From an uncultured Candidatus Melainabacteria bacterium (GTDB lineage Bacteria > Cyanobacteriota > Vampirovibrionia > Gastranaerophilales > Gastranaerophilaceae): a DNA stretch of 64,000 bases. The notes beneath the pieces were generated by a model. That model was not told the DNA's origin. It saw only the letters and a program-made list of their open reading frames with translations, and did no database searches. The stretch spans positions 124,001 to 188,000 of the forward strand of contig CAKUZW010000002.1 of the NCBI GenBank assembly GCA_934718135.1. Reading direction: 5' to 3'. Made by a program: the position numbers and the translations under genes. Positions 8,037 to 16,492 of the stretch are shown here, piece after piece; within the stretch, counting starts at the first letter, position 1; every line of letters starts with the position of its first letter.

Positions 8037-8909
8037 ATGTTTAAGTATTATGGAAAAACAGCACCGTATTTATTTTTGTTGCCTGCGGGAATTGTTTTAC
8101 TTTTTTTCTTTTTTATTCCGTTTTTTCAAACAATCAGACTTAGTTTTTTTAATTATGCAAATAATATTTACAGCCCAAGTTTTGCAGGAATACAAAATTA
8201 TATTGAAATTTTGCACAATCCAATATTTTACAAAGTGATGATAAATACTGTTATTTATCTGGTGGTAGCAGTACCAATTTTGGCAATAATACCGTTGTTT
8301 TTAGCAATTTTAATTAACCAAAAAATCAAAGGGATTACACTATATAAAATATTGATTTACTTGCCTGTAATTGTATCAATCGTTGTTGCGGCAATTGCAT
8401 TTAAGTGGTTATACGCAGAACAGGGAATTTTGAATTATTTGTTAAATGTTTTGCATATCCATTCAATCGGGTGGCTGACCGATCCTAAATATGCAATTTA
8501 TTCTGTGATAATCGTTACTATTTGGAAAGGTATCGGGTATTATATGATGATTTATCTTGCAGCATTGATGAGTGTGCCAAAGGAATTATACGAGGCTTGT
8601 GATATAGATGGTGCGAATTTCTTGACTAAACATTTGACAGTAACAGTCCCGCATATTATGCCGACAATCGCTCTTGTTACAACGATAAGCTCAATTTCTG
8701 CAATGAAAATCTTCGCAGAAATCTATGTAATGACAAAAGGCGGACCGTTAAATTCAACAAAAACAATTGTGTACTATATTTATGAAAAAGCATTTGAAAA
8801 TCTTGATTTAGGCTATGCTTCAGCAATGGCGGTAATTTTGTTAGTCATTGTAATGGCATTTTCACTAATAAATATTTTATGCTTTGAGAAAAATAAATAC
8901 CAAATTTAA
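8037..8909 (+). CDS. Carbohydrate-type (CUT1) ABC transporter permease, MalF/UgpA family
   Basis: The 290-residue protein has six predicted membrane segments and the cytoplasmic EAA loop (YEACDIDGANFLTKHLTV followed by VPHIMPT) that docks the ATPase. The pattern and the start FLLPAGIVLLFFFFIPFF match sugar or glycerol-phosphate importers. It pairs with the second permease 10 bases downstream. No solute-binding protein or ATPase gene is nearby, so those must be encoded elsewhere, as is common when one MsiK/UgpC-type ATPase serves several importers. The substrate cannot be read from sequence. Confidence 0.88.
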   Translation: MFKYYGKTAPYLFLLPAGIVLLFFFFIPFFQTIRLSFFNYANNIYSPSFAGIQNYIEILHNPIFYKVMINTVIYLVVAVPILAIIPLFLAILINQKIKGITLYKILIYLPVIVSIVVAAIAFKWLYAEQGILNYLLNVLHIHSIGWLTDPKYAIYSVIIVTIWKGIGYYMMIYLAALMSVPKELYEACDIDGANFLTKHLTVTVPHIMPTIALVTTISSISAMKIFAEIYVMTKGGPLNSTKTIVYYIYEKAFENLDLGYASAMAVILLVIVMAFSLINILCFEKNKYQI

Positions 8910-8919
8910 AGGGGAAATT

Positions 8920-9786
8920 TTGAATATTTTAGAACAAATTAAAGATAAAATTAAACTAAAAAACATTTGGATACATGCAATTTTGATTTTTGTATCTTTG
9001 CTTTCAATATTCCCATTTATTTGGTTGTTATCAACATCATTGAAAGGTAGTGGAGAGAATATTTTTGCCTATCCGCCAACAATTATTCCTAAAGATTTTA
9101 CTTTTGCAAATTATGTTGGTGTTTGGCACAAAGTTGACTTGATGAGATATTTTATCAACAGTATGATTGTTGCAGGCGGAACGGTTTTATTAAACCTAAT
9201 TTTATCATCTCTTGCAGGGTATCCGCTTGCTAGAATGGAATTCAAAGGGAAAAAGATTGCTTTTTTCTCAATCCTTGCAACAATTATGGTTCCATTCCAA
9301 GCAATAATGCTGCCTGTGTATTTGATTACACTAAAACTTCATCTTGTTGATAGCGTAAATGATACAATGGGATTTATCGGATTGATTATGCCATTTGCTG
9401 TAAGTGCATTCGGAATATTTTTGATGCGTCAAGCCTTTTTAGCTATCCCAAGAGAAATGGAAGAAGCTGCAATTGTAGACGGGTGCAATGTTTTTCAGGT
9501 CTTTTGGAAAGTTTTACTTCCTATGGTTAAACCGTCACTTGCTGTTCTTGCGATTTTCACATTTATCGGTTCTTGGGGAGAATTCTTGTGGCCAAGTATT
9601 GTTTTGACAAAAGAAGCAATGTACACTCTTCCTGTTGGAGTAAACAACTTGCAAGGAATGTTTTCTTCTAATTGGAGATTTATTGCCGCAGGTTCAATAA
9701 TATCAACCATTCCGATTTTAATATTTTTCCTTGCGATGCAAAAATATTTCATCTCCGGAGAAAACGAAGGTGCCGTTAAGGGTTAG
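8920..9786 (+). CDS. Carbohydrate-type (CUT1) ABC transporter permease, MalG/UgpE family
   Basis: I choose TTG at 8920, preceded by AAAGGGGAAA, over a TTG at 8884 that would overlap the previous gene without a ribosome site. The protein of about 288 residues has six membrane segments and the EAA loop EEAAIVDGCNVFQVFWKV followed by LLPMVKPSL. It forms the heterodimeric channel with the upstream permease. The C-terminus (QKYFISGENEGAVKG) is typical of MalG-type subunits, which end QKYFVxGLTxGAVKG. Confidence 0.9.
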   Translation: MNILEQIKDKIKLKNIWIHAILIFVSLLSIFPFIWLLSTSLKGSGENIFAYPPTIIPKDFTFANYVGVWHKVDLMRYFINSMIVAGGTVLLNLILSSLAGYPLARMEFKGKKIAFFSILATIMVPFQAIMLPVYLITLKLHLVDSVNDTMGFIGLIMPFAVSAFGIFLMRQAFLAIPREMEEAAIVDGCNVFQVFWKVLLPMVKPSLAVLAIFTFIGSWGEFLWPSIVLTKEAMYTLPVGVNNLQGMFSSNWRFIAAGSIISTIPILIFFLAMQKYFISGENEGAVKG

Positions 9787-9802
9787 GAAGAATTTAACCC
9801 TT
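9778..9802. terminator. Possible bidirectional terminator between convergent genes
   Basis: AAGGGTTA (9778-9785) pairs with TAACCCTT (9795-9802) around nine bases, spanning the stop of the permease gene and the stop of the converging minus gene. U-tracts are short, so strength is uncertain. Confidence 0.35.
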
Positions 9803-12800
9803 TATAACCCAAACTGTTGTTTTAGAGAATTTAGTTCTGATTTGTTTCTTGTTAATGAACCGGCTTTCTTATCTAAGAAACTGCCGAGTTCAGATAATGC
9901 AGATTTTACACCTGCAGCGTCTTTACTCTTCAAACTCTCAAAAACTTGAGTTACTGATTGTTGGAATTCTTTTGAAATGCCTTGTCCTTTATCTCCATGT
10001 ACCGCAAGTATCATTGGCCTGATTTTGTGTTTCAATGCGGCAACGGATTTAGGGTCATTTAAATCTACATTGTAGTTAGAATCAAAGATTTCGGCATATT
10101 TTTCTTTGTAATCTTTAGCTAATTCGCCTTCTTTTATTTCGGCTTCTAGAGTAGACTTTCTATTTTTAATTTTTTCAGTAGTGTTATTCTTTGATTCCTC
10201 AGCCTTTTTAGCTTCTTCGGCTTTCTTGGCTTCCTGAGCTTTCTTAGCCTCCTCGGCCTTTTTAGCTTCTTCAGCTTTCTTGGCTTCCTGAGCCTTCTTA
10301 GCCTCCTCGGCCTTTTTAGCTTCTTCGGCTTTCATGCGTTCTTCGGTTCTTTTTTGTGTTTTTATTCTTTCGGAAGTTTCAGGATCCACACCTCTTGCTG
10401 CAGCTTTTTCTGAGGTTGAAGATTTTGCACTACGATTAAGAGCTAATTCTGTACTAGCAGTGTTTGAAGATGAAGTTCTATTTGTAGAACCAAATCTATC
10501 TTTCATATTTTGGAATGAATTTGAAACTTTATCACTTGCTTTTTGGTAGAATTTAGAACCTTTTAATTTTGCTCCAAGCCTTTCACCAAGCAAACCACCT
10601 GCACCTGTAGCCATATTCATTGCAGTACCTTCCAAAGTAACTTGTCCGGTTTGCATATATTCAGCACCAGCACCAACAACTCCGTCTGCTAAAGTATCAA
10701 TTACAGCTTCTTCGGTTTTGCTCAATGCAACATTAGCAGCTTGATTTGCTGTAGTTTCGGTTGCTTGAACCACTTGTGGTTCAACTTTAGCAAGACCTTT
10801 TTCTCCGGATTGAACGACTCTTGCTAGTCCTGTTTCACCTGCTTGTCCTGCTTTTGCAATTCCGGTTTCTGCTGCTTTTACGCCTTGTTGCTCAACTCTT
10901 GCCAAACCTGTTTCAGAAGACTTCGCTCCCAAATTTGGCAAACCTTTTTGTGTTCCTTGTGAGCCAAGTCTTGCGACAGCCTTTTCACTTGTTTTGGCTG
11001 TAGCTTTAGCAACATCGGCAGCTCCACCGTATACAATTTTTGCGGCTCCTGTTTCAGCTTTTGCAAATCCTTGTGCGGCCTGAGTTGCGGCTTTTGAACT
11101 AAATTTAACTGCTGCTTGACCCATTTTACCCATTTTATATGCTTTATAACCTGCTTTTGCAAATTTACCAAGTCCAACTGTTGCGGTTGCAATTGCAGCA
11201 TCTTTTCCGGCATCAGCTAAAATGCCACTAAAATCGGTTCCGTCTCTGAATACTCCGTCATCTTTTACAACATTTCCGTCTGCATCAGTGTATTGACCTG
11301 TAAATTTAACTTTATCAGAACCTTCAACAACAACATCTGTAACAAATGTTGCAGCACCTGTTATTGCCGCAGTTACCGGTGTTGCAGCCCCGAATGTAAC
11401 AGCATCAGCCGCCAATGCAACAGCAGTTACGCCACCTGTTGCAGCCAATTCAACACCTGTTTTTACCCATTCAGCACCTTGTTTTTGAGATTGATTATAT
11501 TTTGCAACTCTCTCACCAATTGTTTGTTTTGTACCGAATGCTCTTCTATAATTTGCAACTGTCGGATGTTTTACATAATTAGCAACAGCATTTTGGTTGT
11601 AATCAACCCCGAATTTTGCTTTGAATTTTGTTTTGAATTCTGCTTCGGTTTTGCAATTTTTTAATTGATTAAGAGTTTTTCCATATTCAGCAAAATCTTC
11701 TCTTACTTTTGAAGCTCTATTTTCTGAACCCCATAATGCACTAACACCGTCAGCCACATCACCTGCCCAACCGTCTTCTCTCATTTGTTGGTTGAATGCA
11801 GCTTTAGCATCATTCAATTCGGCGGTTAACATATTCAATGTTACAGAACGAGCAACTTTACCGTCTGCTTTCATAGCATCAGAAGTATTTGATCTTTGAA
11901 GATATTCATTGTTCAAAATTTTACCGTCCTGTGCCATTACCCAAGTTCTGCCTTTGGCATCAACTACGGCTTTTCTACCATGTGGCAATTTAGCTCCAGG
12001 AATTTCTGCAAATGTTTGAGGGTGTAATTTTCCGTCTTTACCTTTAATTTTCCCTTGAACTTTTTTACCTTTAGCATAAAGGTTTGTATTATTTACGTAT
12101 TCTTCTTTTAATACTGTTCCGTCATGAGCAACTGTAGAGATTTTACCATCTTTACCTCTAACAAGTTGTCTTCCGTTACCGGCTTGACCGATTACGGTAA
12201 ATGTTTCTTTTTTACCTGATTTATAATGTCCGGTAACTTTCTTACCTTGACCTATATGATTTATTAAGCCCATTGATTTGTATTGAGCTTCTTTAGCTGC
12301 CGCTGCAGCAGCCCTTTGTTCTTTAATTTGGGCCGCACGAGCAGCTCTTTGTTGTTTGATTTGCTGAGTGTGCACATAATCAGCTCTAGCACCTTTGGCA
12401 TCTTTTCTGCCTTGCAATGTTGGAGAATCGGCTGCAATCTCACCAGGAACCTTAATTGTATCTCCCGGAGTGAAAGACTCTTTTCCGTTAACTTTTTTCA
12501 AATCTTCTACACTGCAACCAAATTTCTTAGCTAATACGGCTGTAGATTCTCCATTTTGAACAACAATTCCTGTGGTATTACCTTCGCCATCATAAGTTGC
12601 TTGATAAGTTTTGCCGTCAACTGTTTTTTGTTGTGCAAGTTTTTTATTTTCTAAATTGTAAATATTTGTCGTTGGATTGCCATTATCATCGGTTGTTTTT
12701 TCTTCAATACCTTTTTCATAGTAAGTTCTATCCGCAATCCTGCCATTATCATTTATGTGTTCAGAAATAATGGTTTCACCTTGTCTGATACGTTTAGTTG

Positions 12801-13617
12801 TTTTGTTCAAACCCGGTTCTGAAATATCTTCTGTCACAACACCGTCTTCGCCATAAGTAAATGTTGTTCTTTTTTCTTTAGCCGGAATTCCTTCATTTTC
12901 AATTTTAGAATTCAATATTTCATTACCGTTTTCATCAAAAGTATAATTACTTGTTGTAAGTCCTTGTTTTTCAACTTTTAATTCCGGTTTGCCATCATTG
13001 AATGTAGTTGTAGCTACAGAATTTTTCTCATGGTTTGTTTCAACTTTTTTAGTCGGAGTTGTTCCGTCTTGTGCGTATTCGGTTTCAATTGTTGATAAAG
13101 TTTTATCTCCGTCTTTTGTTTCAACTTTATCATTTGTTAATGTACCTTCTTCATTTAGAAATTTTGTTGTAGTTGTTCCATTTTCATCAGTTGAAATTTC
13201 TCGAGCTGATTTGTCAGCATTAACTATTGCTGCTGAACCGTCATTATATTGAACTTGAACTTTATGATTGCCTAAATCTTTTACATCACTAACATTTTCG
13301 GTATTTATATTATTTGCATTTAAGAATTTTAAAACATCTTCTTTTTTAACATCGCGGCCTTTTAAATTATTATTTTTGATGAATTTTTTAGCTTCTCTTT
13401 TTGAAACTTTACCGTCTTGAGACTTGTCAAGACCACCGACAAATTCATTCAATTCACCGGCATCAATCACACCATTGCCATCTCTATCAACAGCTTTGAA
13501 TATAGATTTTTCTTGGGCTGAAGCATTGACTAAATCTTTTTCCCTCATGCCGGCTTTAAGCTTATTTAAATCAATATTAGATTTTGACCCGAATTTTCCT
13601 ACATTCAAATCTGCCAT
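9802..13617 (-). CDS. Large EF-hand, LysM and YD-like repeat protein with KAEE-repeat tail
   Basis: This 1271-residue protein starts with two EF-hands (DRDGNGVIDAGE at 44-55 and DKSQDGKVSKRE at 64-75). Residues about 110-340 are Gly/Thr/Asn-rich beta repeats of the YD or RHS-like kind (DENGNEIL, YGEDGVV, TYYEKG), followed by a LysM domain at about 349-389 (VVQNGESTAVLAKKFGCS, with TPGDTIKVPG). A hydrophobic Ala/Gly region near the middle (VTAVALAADAVTFGAATPV) suggests membrane contact. Then come ETGLARV-type repeats, a five-residue EAKKA repeat, and a helical C-terminus. There is no signal peptide. It is probably an envelope or secreted peptidoglycan-binding protein; the assembly recalls polymorphic toxins, but I see no toxin domain. 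Confidence 0.75.
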   Translation of the reverse strand: MADLNVGKFGSKSNIDLNKLKAGMREKDLVNASAQEKSIFKAVDRDGNGVIDAGELNEFVGGLDKSQDGKVSKREAKKFIKNNNLKGRDVKKEDVLKFLNANNINTENVSDVKDLGNHKVQVQYNDGSAAIVNADKSAREISTDENGTTTTKFLNEEGTLTNDKVETKDGDKTLSTIETEYAQDGTTPTKKVETNHEKNSVATTTFNDGKPELKVEKQGLTTSNYTFDENGNEILNSKIENEGIPAKEKRTTFTYGEDGVVTEDISEPGLNKTTKRIRQGETIISEHINDNGRIADRTYYEKGIEEKTTDDNGNPTTNIYNLENKKLAQQKTVDGKTYQATYDGEGNTTGIVVQNGESTAVLAKKFGCSVEDLKKVNGKESFTPGDTIKVPGEIAADSPTLQGRKDAKGARADYVHTQQIKQQRAARAAQIKEQRAAAAAAKEAQYKSMGLINHIGQGKKVTGHYKSGKKETFTVIGQAGNGRQLVRGKDGKISTVAHDGTVLKEEYVNNTNLYAKGKKVQGKIKGKDGKLHPQTFAEIPGAKLPHGRKAVVDAKGRTWVMAQDGKILNNEYLQRSNTSDAMKADGKVARSVTLNMLTAELNDAKAAFNQQMREDGWAGDVADGVSALWGSENRASKVREDFAEYGKTLNQLKNCKTEAEFKTKFKAKFGVDYNQNAVANYVKHPTVANYRRAFGTKQTIGERVAKYNQSQKQGAEWVKTGVELAATGGVTAVALAADAVTFGAATPVTAAITGAATFVTDVVVEGSDKVKFTGQYTDADGNVVKDDGVFRDGTDFSGILADAGKDAAIATATVGLGKFAKAGYKAYKMGKMGQAAVKFSSKAATQAAQGFAKAETGAAKIVYGGAADVAKATAKTSEKAVARLGSQGTQKGLPNLGAKSSETGLARVEQQGVKAAETGIAKAGQAGETGLARVVQSGEKGLAKVEPQVVQATETTANQAANVALSKTEEAVIDTLADGVVGAGAEYMQTGQVTLEGTAMNMATGAGGLLGERLGAKLKGSKFYQKASDKVSNSFQNMKDRFGSTNRTSSSNTASTELALNRSAKSSTSEKAAARGVDPETSERIKTQKRTEERMKAEEAKKAEEAKKAQEAKKAEEAKKAEEAKKAQEAKKAEEAKKAEESKNNTTEKIKNRKSTLEAEIKEGELAKDYKEKYAEIFDSNYNVDLNDPKSVAALKHKIRPMILAVHGDKGQGISKEFQQSVTQVFESLKSKDAAGVKSALSELGSFLDKKAGSLTRNKSELNSLKQQFGL
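10196..10335 (-). repeat. 15-bp tandem repeat coding for EAKKA pentapeptides
   Basis: About nine in-frame units of 15 bases (variants of GCTAAGAAGGCTGAA, read on the minus strand) encode a Lys/Glu/Ala helix (KKAEEAKKAQEAKKAEEA type). Units also recur as a higher-order block of about 75 bases, showing recent duplication. Copy number could vary between strains without breaking the frame. Confidence 0.85.
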
Positions 13618-13700
13618 GCTATTTTTACCTTTCGTAATTTTGTTCTCTACAAAATTAGACGGTTTTTCAAATAGCAGACTTTAGAGAAATAGCCCCTCAC

Positions 13701-13733
13701 ATCATATCATATCATATCATATAGGGCATTATA
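13701..13733 (-). promoter_or_regulatory. 5-bp microsatellite made of -10-like boxes upstream of the EF-hand/LysM gene
   Basis: ATCAT is repeated four to five times at 13701-13723. On the minus strand it reads as overlapping TATGAT hexamers 5 bases apart, just downstream of a TATAAT (13728-13733). Slippage would change the number and position of -10-like boxes about 90-110 bases before the 13617 start. It is therefore a candidate phase-variable promoter. Confidence 0.5.
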
Positions 13734-13820
13734 ACTGGATTTCAGCCTTGTTAAACTTACGTTTACAATTCTTTACAATTGTTCAAAAATCACATGATTT
13801 ATTAAGAACTATTACAAAAA

Positions 13821-15164
13821 TTACCTTTTGGAAATATCCAAATCTAGAGTATAATTAGAAAGTTTTAAAATCGTATTTTTGAATTCGATTATATATTTTG
13901 GAGTGAGTCCAAGTTTTCTGAACACTCCCTGATGATTAAGTTCAATCAATCTGTCCACATACTTTTGACAATTTTGACGAGTTTCAGGATAAAGTCGCAA
14001 CTGCTCACAAAAATCAATACTTTTTCTTGAAGAATTCGCCCTTGTAGTTGCAGAACCATAATTTGCCAATTCATTCACTCCACCTGATGAACGAGGTAGA
14101 AGATGTTCAATTGACGCAACAGATGGCCACAACAACTTATAACCTATTTTTTCGGGAGGATTTGCAGATAGTTTCAACACAAAAGCCGACAAACTTTCTT
14201 GTGATGTCGGTAATTCTTGTGCTGTAGATAACATTTTTTCTTTGAGTTTGCGATTGTGAAGGTTTTTAAGAACTTTTTCCAAGTCATATAAAAATGTTTT
14301 CTTTGAAAAAGGAAGGATAACTTCTTCTCTTTTTAATCTTGATTTTGATAATTCGACTAAAGATTTTAACCGTTTATGGTCTTTTAATACAGATTGTTTC
14401 AAGATAATTTCCTGAAAACGAAGAACCTTAGTTTGGTTTTGAAGAGTATTAGAATTTGTACTATTAGCAAATTTTTTTGCTTCTTCAATGAGTTTTTTAA
14501 TTACTCTCTTTTCTTTCTTTGTTCCTTTTTCCTCTAGTTCTTGCCTTACTTTTTCCAAAATATATTTATATTCATAAGAAGAAAACGGAATTACCACAGG
14601 TTTTTCATCCAATTTTTTATGAGTATCATCCATCAAACACTTGAACGGATACTTATATTTATTAGGCAATTCATGTGATAAATCTATTATCTTTTTGAAA
14701 ATAGGTGCTTGCTTTTTTCTTAATCTCCGCTTATAAATCGGTTCAACTTCCTTTAACAATTCTTGAAGATTTTTCTCCGGATATGCCAAAGAAAGAGATT
14801 TTAAAATGTTAAAAACCTTAGCCTCATTACCTGTTAAACTGTCTATGAAACGGTCCAAAATACTAATAACTTCTGGAGTTGACCTTGAAAAAGCTTTTGT
14901 ATTTAATAATTGCACCATTCGTTTTGGGTCAATCATCTTTATCCCTGTGTACATACAAGGTAATCCGTAAGCAAATAACCCTCTTAGTTTTGAAGAATTT
15001 TGATACGCAGTAAACGATACCGGATAAACATAAGGCATTCCGGACAAATTGGTGATATTACTGTTACAATCGTTTTTCTGTATATGAACAGCCCCTTCTG
15101 CATTAGAGACATTGACCCTAATTGGAGTTAGTTGGTTTAAAGTAGTAAGTGCAGGAACTTTCAT
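13821..15164 (-). CDS. Unknown helical protein with an HNH-endonuclease-like motif
   Basis: The 447-residue protein follows an AAGGAC ribosome site. Near residues 350-382 it has SIEHLLPRSSGG, then NELANY and RANSSRKS, matching the pattern [ED]H..P.S.GG..xxN...N..K of HNH nucleases. A possible first hairpin, GLPCMYTGIKMID (Cys70), lies far upstream, with about 270 Lys-rich helical residues between, so the fold would be split by a large insertion. The second and third Cys of the usual zinc knuckle are absent. VSFTAY at 49-54 fits the short N-terminal motif seen in other unknown proteins here. Nuclease activity is an inference; a structural role is also possible. Confidence 0.6.
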   Translation of the reverse strand: MKVPALTTLNQLTPIRVNVSNAEGAVHIQKNDCNSNITNLSGMPYVYPVSFTAYQNSSKLRGLFAYGLPCMYTGIKMIDPKRMVQLLNTKAFSRSTPEVISILDRFIDSLTGNEAKVFNILKSLSLAYPEKNLQELLKEVEPIYKRRLRKKQAPIFKKIIDLSHELPNKYKYPFKCLMDDTHKKLDEKPVVIPFSSYEYKYILEKVRQELEEKGTKKEKRVIKKLIEEAKKFANSTNSNTLQNQTKVLRFQEIILKQSVLKDHKRLKSLVELSKSRLKREEVILPFSKKTFLYDLEKVLKNLHNRKLKEKMLSTAQELPTSQESLSAFVLKLSANPPEKIGYKLLWPSVASIEHLLPRSSGGVNELANYGSATTRANSSRKSIDFCEQLRLYPETRQNCQKYVDRLIELNHQGVFRKLGLTPKYIIEFKNTILKLSNYTLDLDISKR

Positions 15165-15202
15165 ACACAGTAATGTCCTTATTTATTTTAGACAAATATA
15201 AA

Positions 15203-15784
15203 CTATTGCTTTTTATCTGTCTTATTATTTGGTGCTTCCATACCAATCATTTTCATTACAGGGTGAATAATCGGATGGGAAACAATAGGTGCTAAGATTG
15301 CAAGTCCGGCAACAGAGCCAAACATAGAACCGGCTTCAACAACACCACGAGCGAGATTTTCACTGTCTTGGTTAATTGTTTCTCTTGTAAAGGCATCTCC
15401 ATTTTTAAGTATTTTGCTCATTTCTTTCAATTTCTCAACTTTTTGAGCTTCTTCAAGTTTATGGAAATTCATAAATTCGTTAGAATCTTTAAATGCCTTA
15501 AATACAGGTTCATTTTTATAAGCTTTTTTAGCAATCGCAAATGCACCTTTTTTACAAAGTGGTGTAATTGCTGCTAAATAAATAGCTAAACATGTAATTT
15601 GGTACAAAAATTCTTTAGTTGCTGAGAATTTCTTTGTCTGTGGATCAATTTGCTTATCCGCAAGAATGAAAGCCGGACGACCTACAGCTTTTAAACAGGT
15701 TTCTGTTGTAACTTGGGTTACTGTACTTTGTGTCGCATTAAATATTGCAGGGCTTGTAATAAAATTTTGAATTGCACTAATCAT
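15203..15784 (-). CDS. Small membrane protein, RP-D-K-A paralogue family
   Basis: This 193-residue protein has two or three hydrophobic stretches (ITCLAIYLAAITPLC; FGSVAGLAILAPIV). The segment GRPAFILADKQIDPQTKKF, then SATKEFLYQ, aligns with CRPLFTMMDKKESPETKKY in the gene directly upstream, and more loosely with two proteins at 48.3-50 kb. There is no signal peptide or known domain. It begins one base after the stop of its paralogue, so the two are co-transcribed and probably act together in the membrane. Confidence 0.7.
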   Translation of the reverse strand: MISAIQNFITSPAIFNATQSTVTQVTTETCLKAVGRPAFILADKQIDPQTKKFSATKEFLYQITCLAIYLAAITPLCKKGAFAIAKKAYKNEPVFKAFKDSNEFMNFHKLEEAQKVEKLKEMSKILKNGDAFTRETINQDSENLARGVVEAGSMFGSVAGLAILAPIVSHPIIHPVMKMIGMEAPNNKTDKKQ

Positions 15785-15785
15785 A

Positions 15786-16328
15786 TTATCCTACCCTCAT
15801 TCCTGTATTTGTAAAACTTGAAAAATTAACACTTTGCAATGGCATTTGTTTTTTTATTTCAGGATTTACCATACTTTTATCTACATTTAACTCCGGAGTT
15901 TTTGAAGTTACATCAAGTTTTGCAGGCTCCGGTTTGTCATTATTTTTACCTTTATGAAATATCATATCTGTAAACGGCTTGATAACAAGAGAGCATAACC
16001 CGGGGATTACAACAAGAGCGGCTACACATACGCCTATAAATCTCAAATTGTGTTTAGCTAGCTCAGCTTGTTTCGGATCTTTTACTAAATGTGCTCCTTT
16101 ACCTGCCAATGCTCCACATGTAATATATGTCGGAATGGCGATAACTTCTGTTAATCCTTCTCTCAATGCTGCATACTTCTTTGTTTCAGGAGATTCTTTT
16201 TTGTCCATCATTGTGAATAATGGTCTACATATCCCTTTGGCAGTTGCAATTGCAACAACTACGTATGCAGGATTATTGTTTTTGCCTAATGCTTTTAAGC
16301 CCCTTGTTATTGTATTTCCTATTGACAT
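15786..16328 (-). CDS. Small membrane protein, RP-D-K-A paralogue family
   Basis: This 180-residue protein has three hydrophobic segments (YVVVAIATAKGIC, VIAIPTYITCGALAG, FIGVCVAALVVIPGLC) and the family signature CRPLFTMMDKKESPETKKY. Its tail is polar and ends SVNFSSFTNTGMRVG, containing an F-rich motif similar to that near the N-terminus of other unknown proteins in the window. An AGGAAG ribosome site precedes the start. It heads a two-gene unit with its paralogue and is divergent from dnaE. The function is unknown. Confidence 0.7.
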   Translation of the reverse strand: MSIGNTITRGLKALGKNNNPAYVVVAIATAKGICRPLFTMMDKKESPETKKYAALREGLTEVIAIPTYITCGALAGKGAHLVKDPKQAELAKHNLRFIGVCVAALVVIPGLCSLVIKPFTDMIFHKGKNNDKPEPAKLDVTSKTPELNVDKSMVNPEIKKQMPLQSVNFSSFTNTGMRVG

Positions 16329-16492
16329 TTTCTACTTATCTTCCTGCCGAATTATTGTTTAGATTATTGTGAATTTTCTGCATCTTTAATTTTAAATCAA
16401 AAGATAAAAAATTTTGCTAAAAATGATATAAAAATTTACAAAAAAAATAATTTATGGATAATCTATTTTATTCATTATAAAATTAAAATATT

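Noticed and set aside
8037..9786. A complete sugar ABC transporter operon
   Set aside because: Only the two permeases are present; neither a binding protein nor an ATPase is found on either side.
10196..10335. Regular short repeats resembling a CRISPR array
   Set aside because: Units are 15 bases without spacers and encode in-frame EAKKA pentapeptides inside a large gene; no cas genes are nearby.
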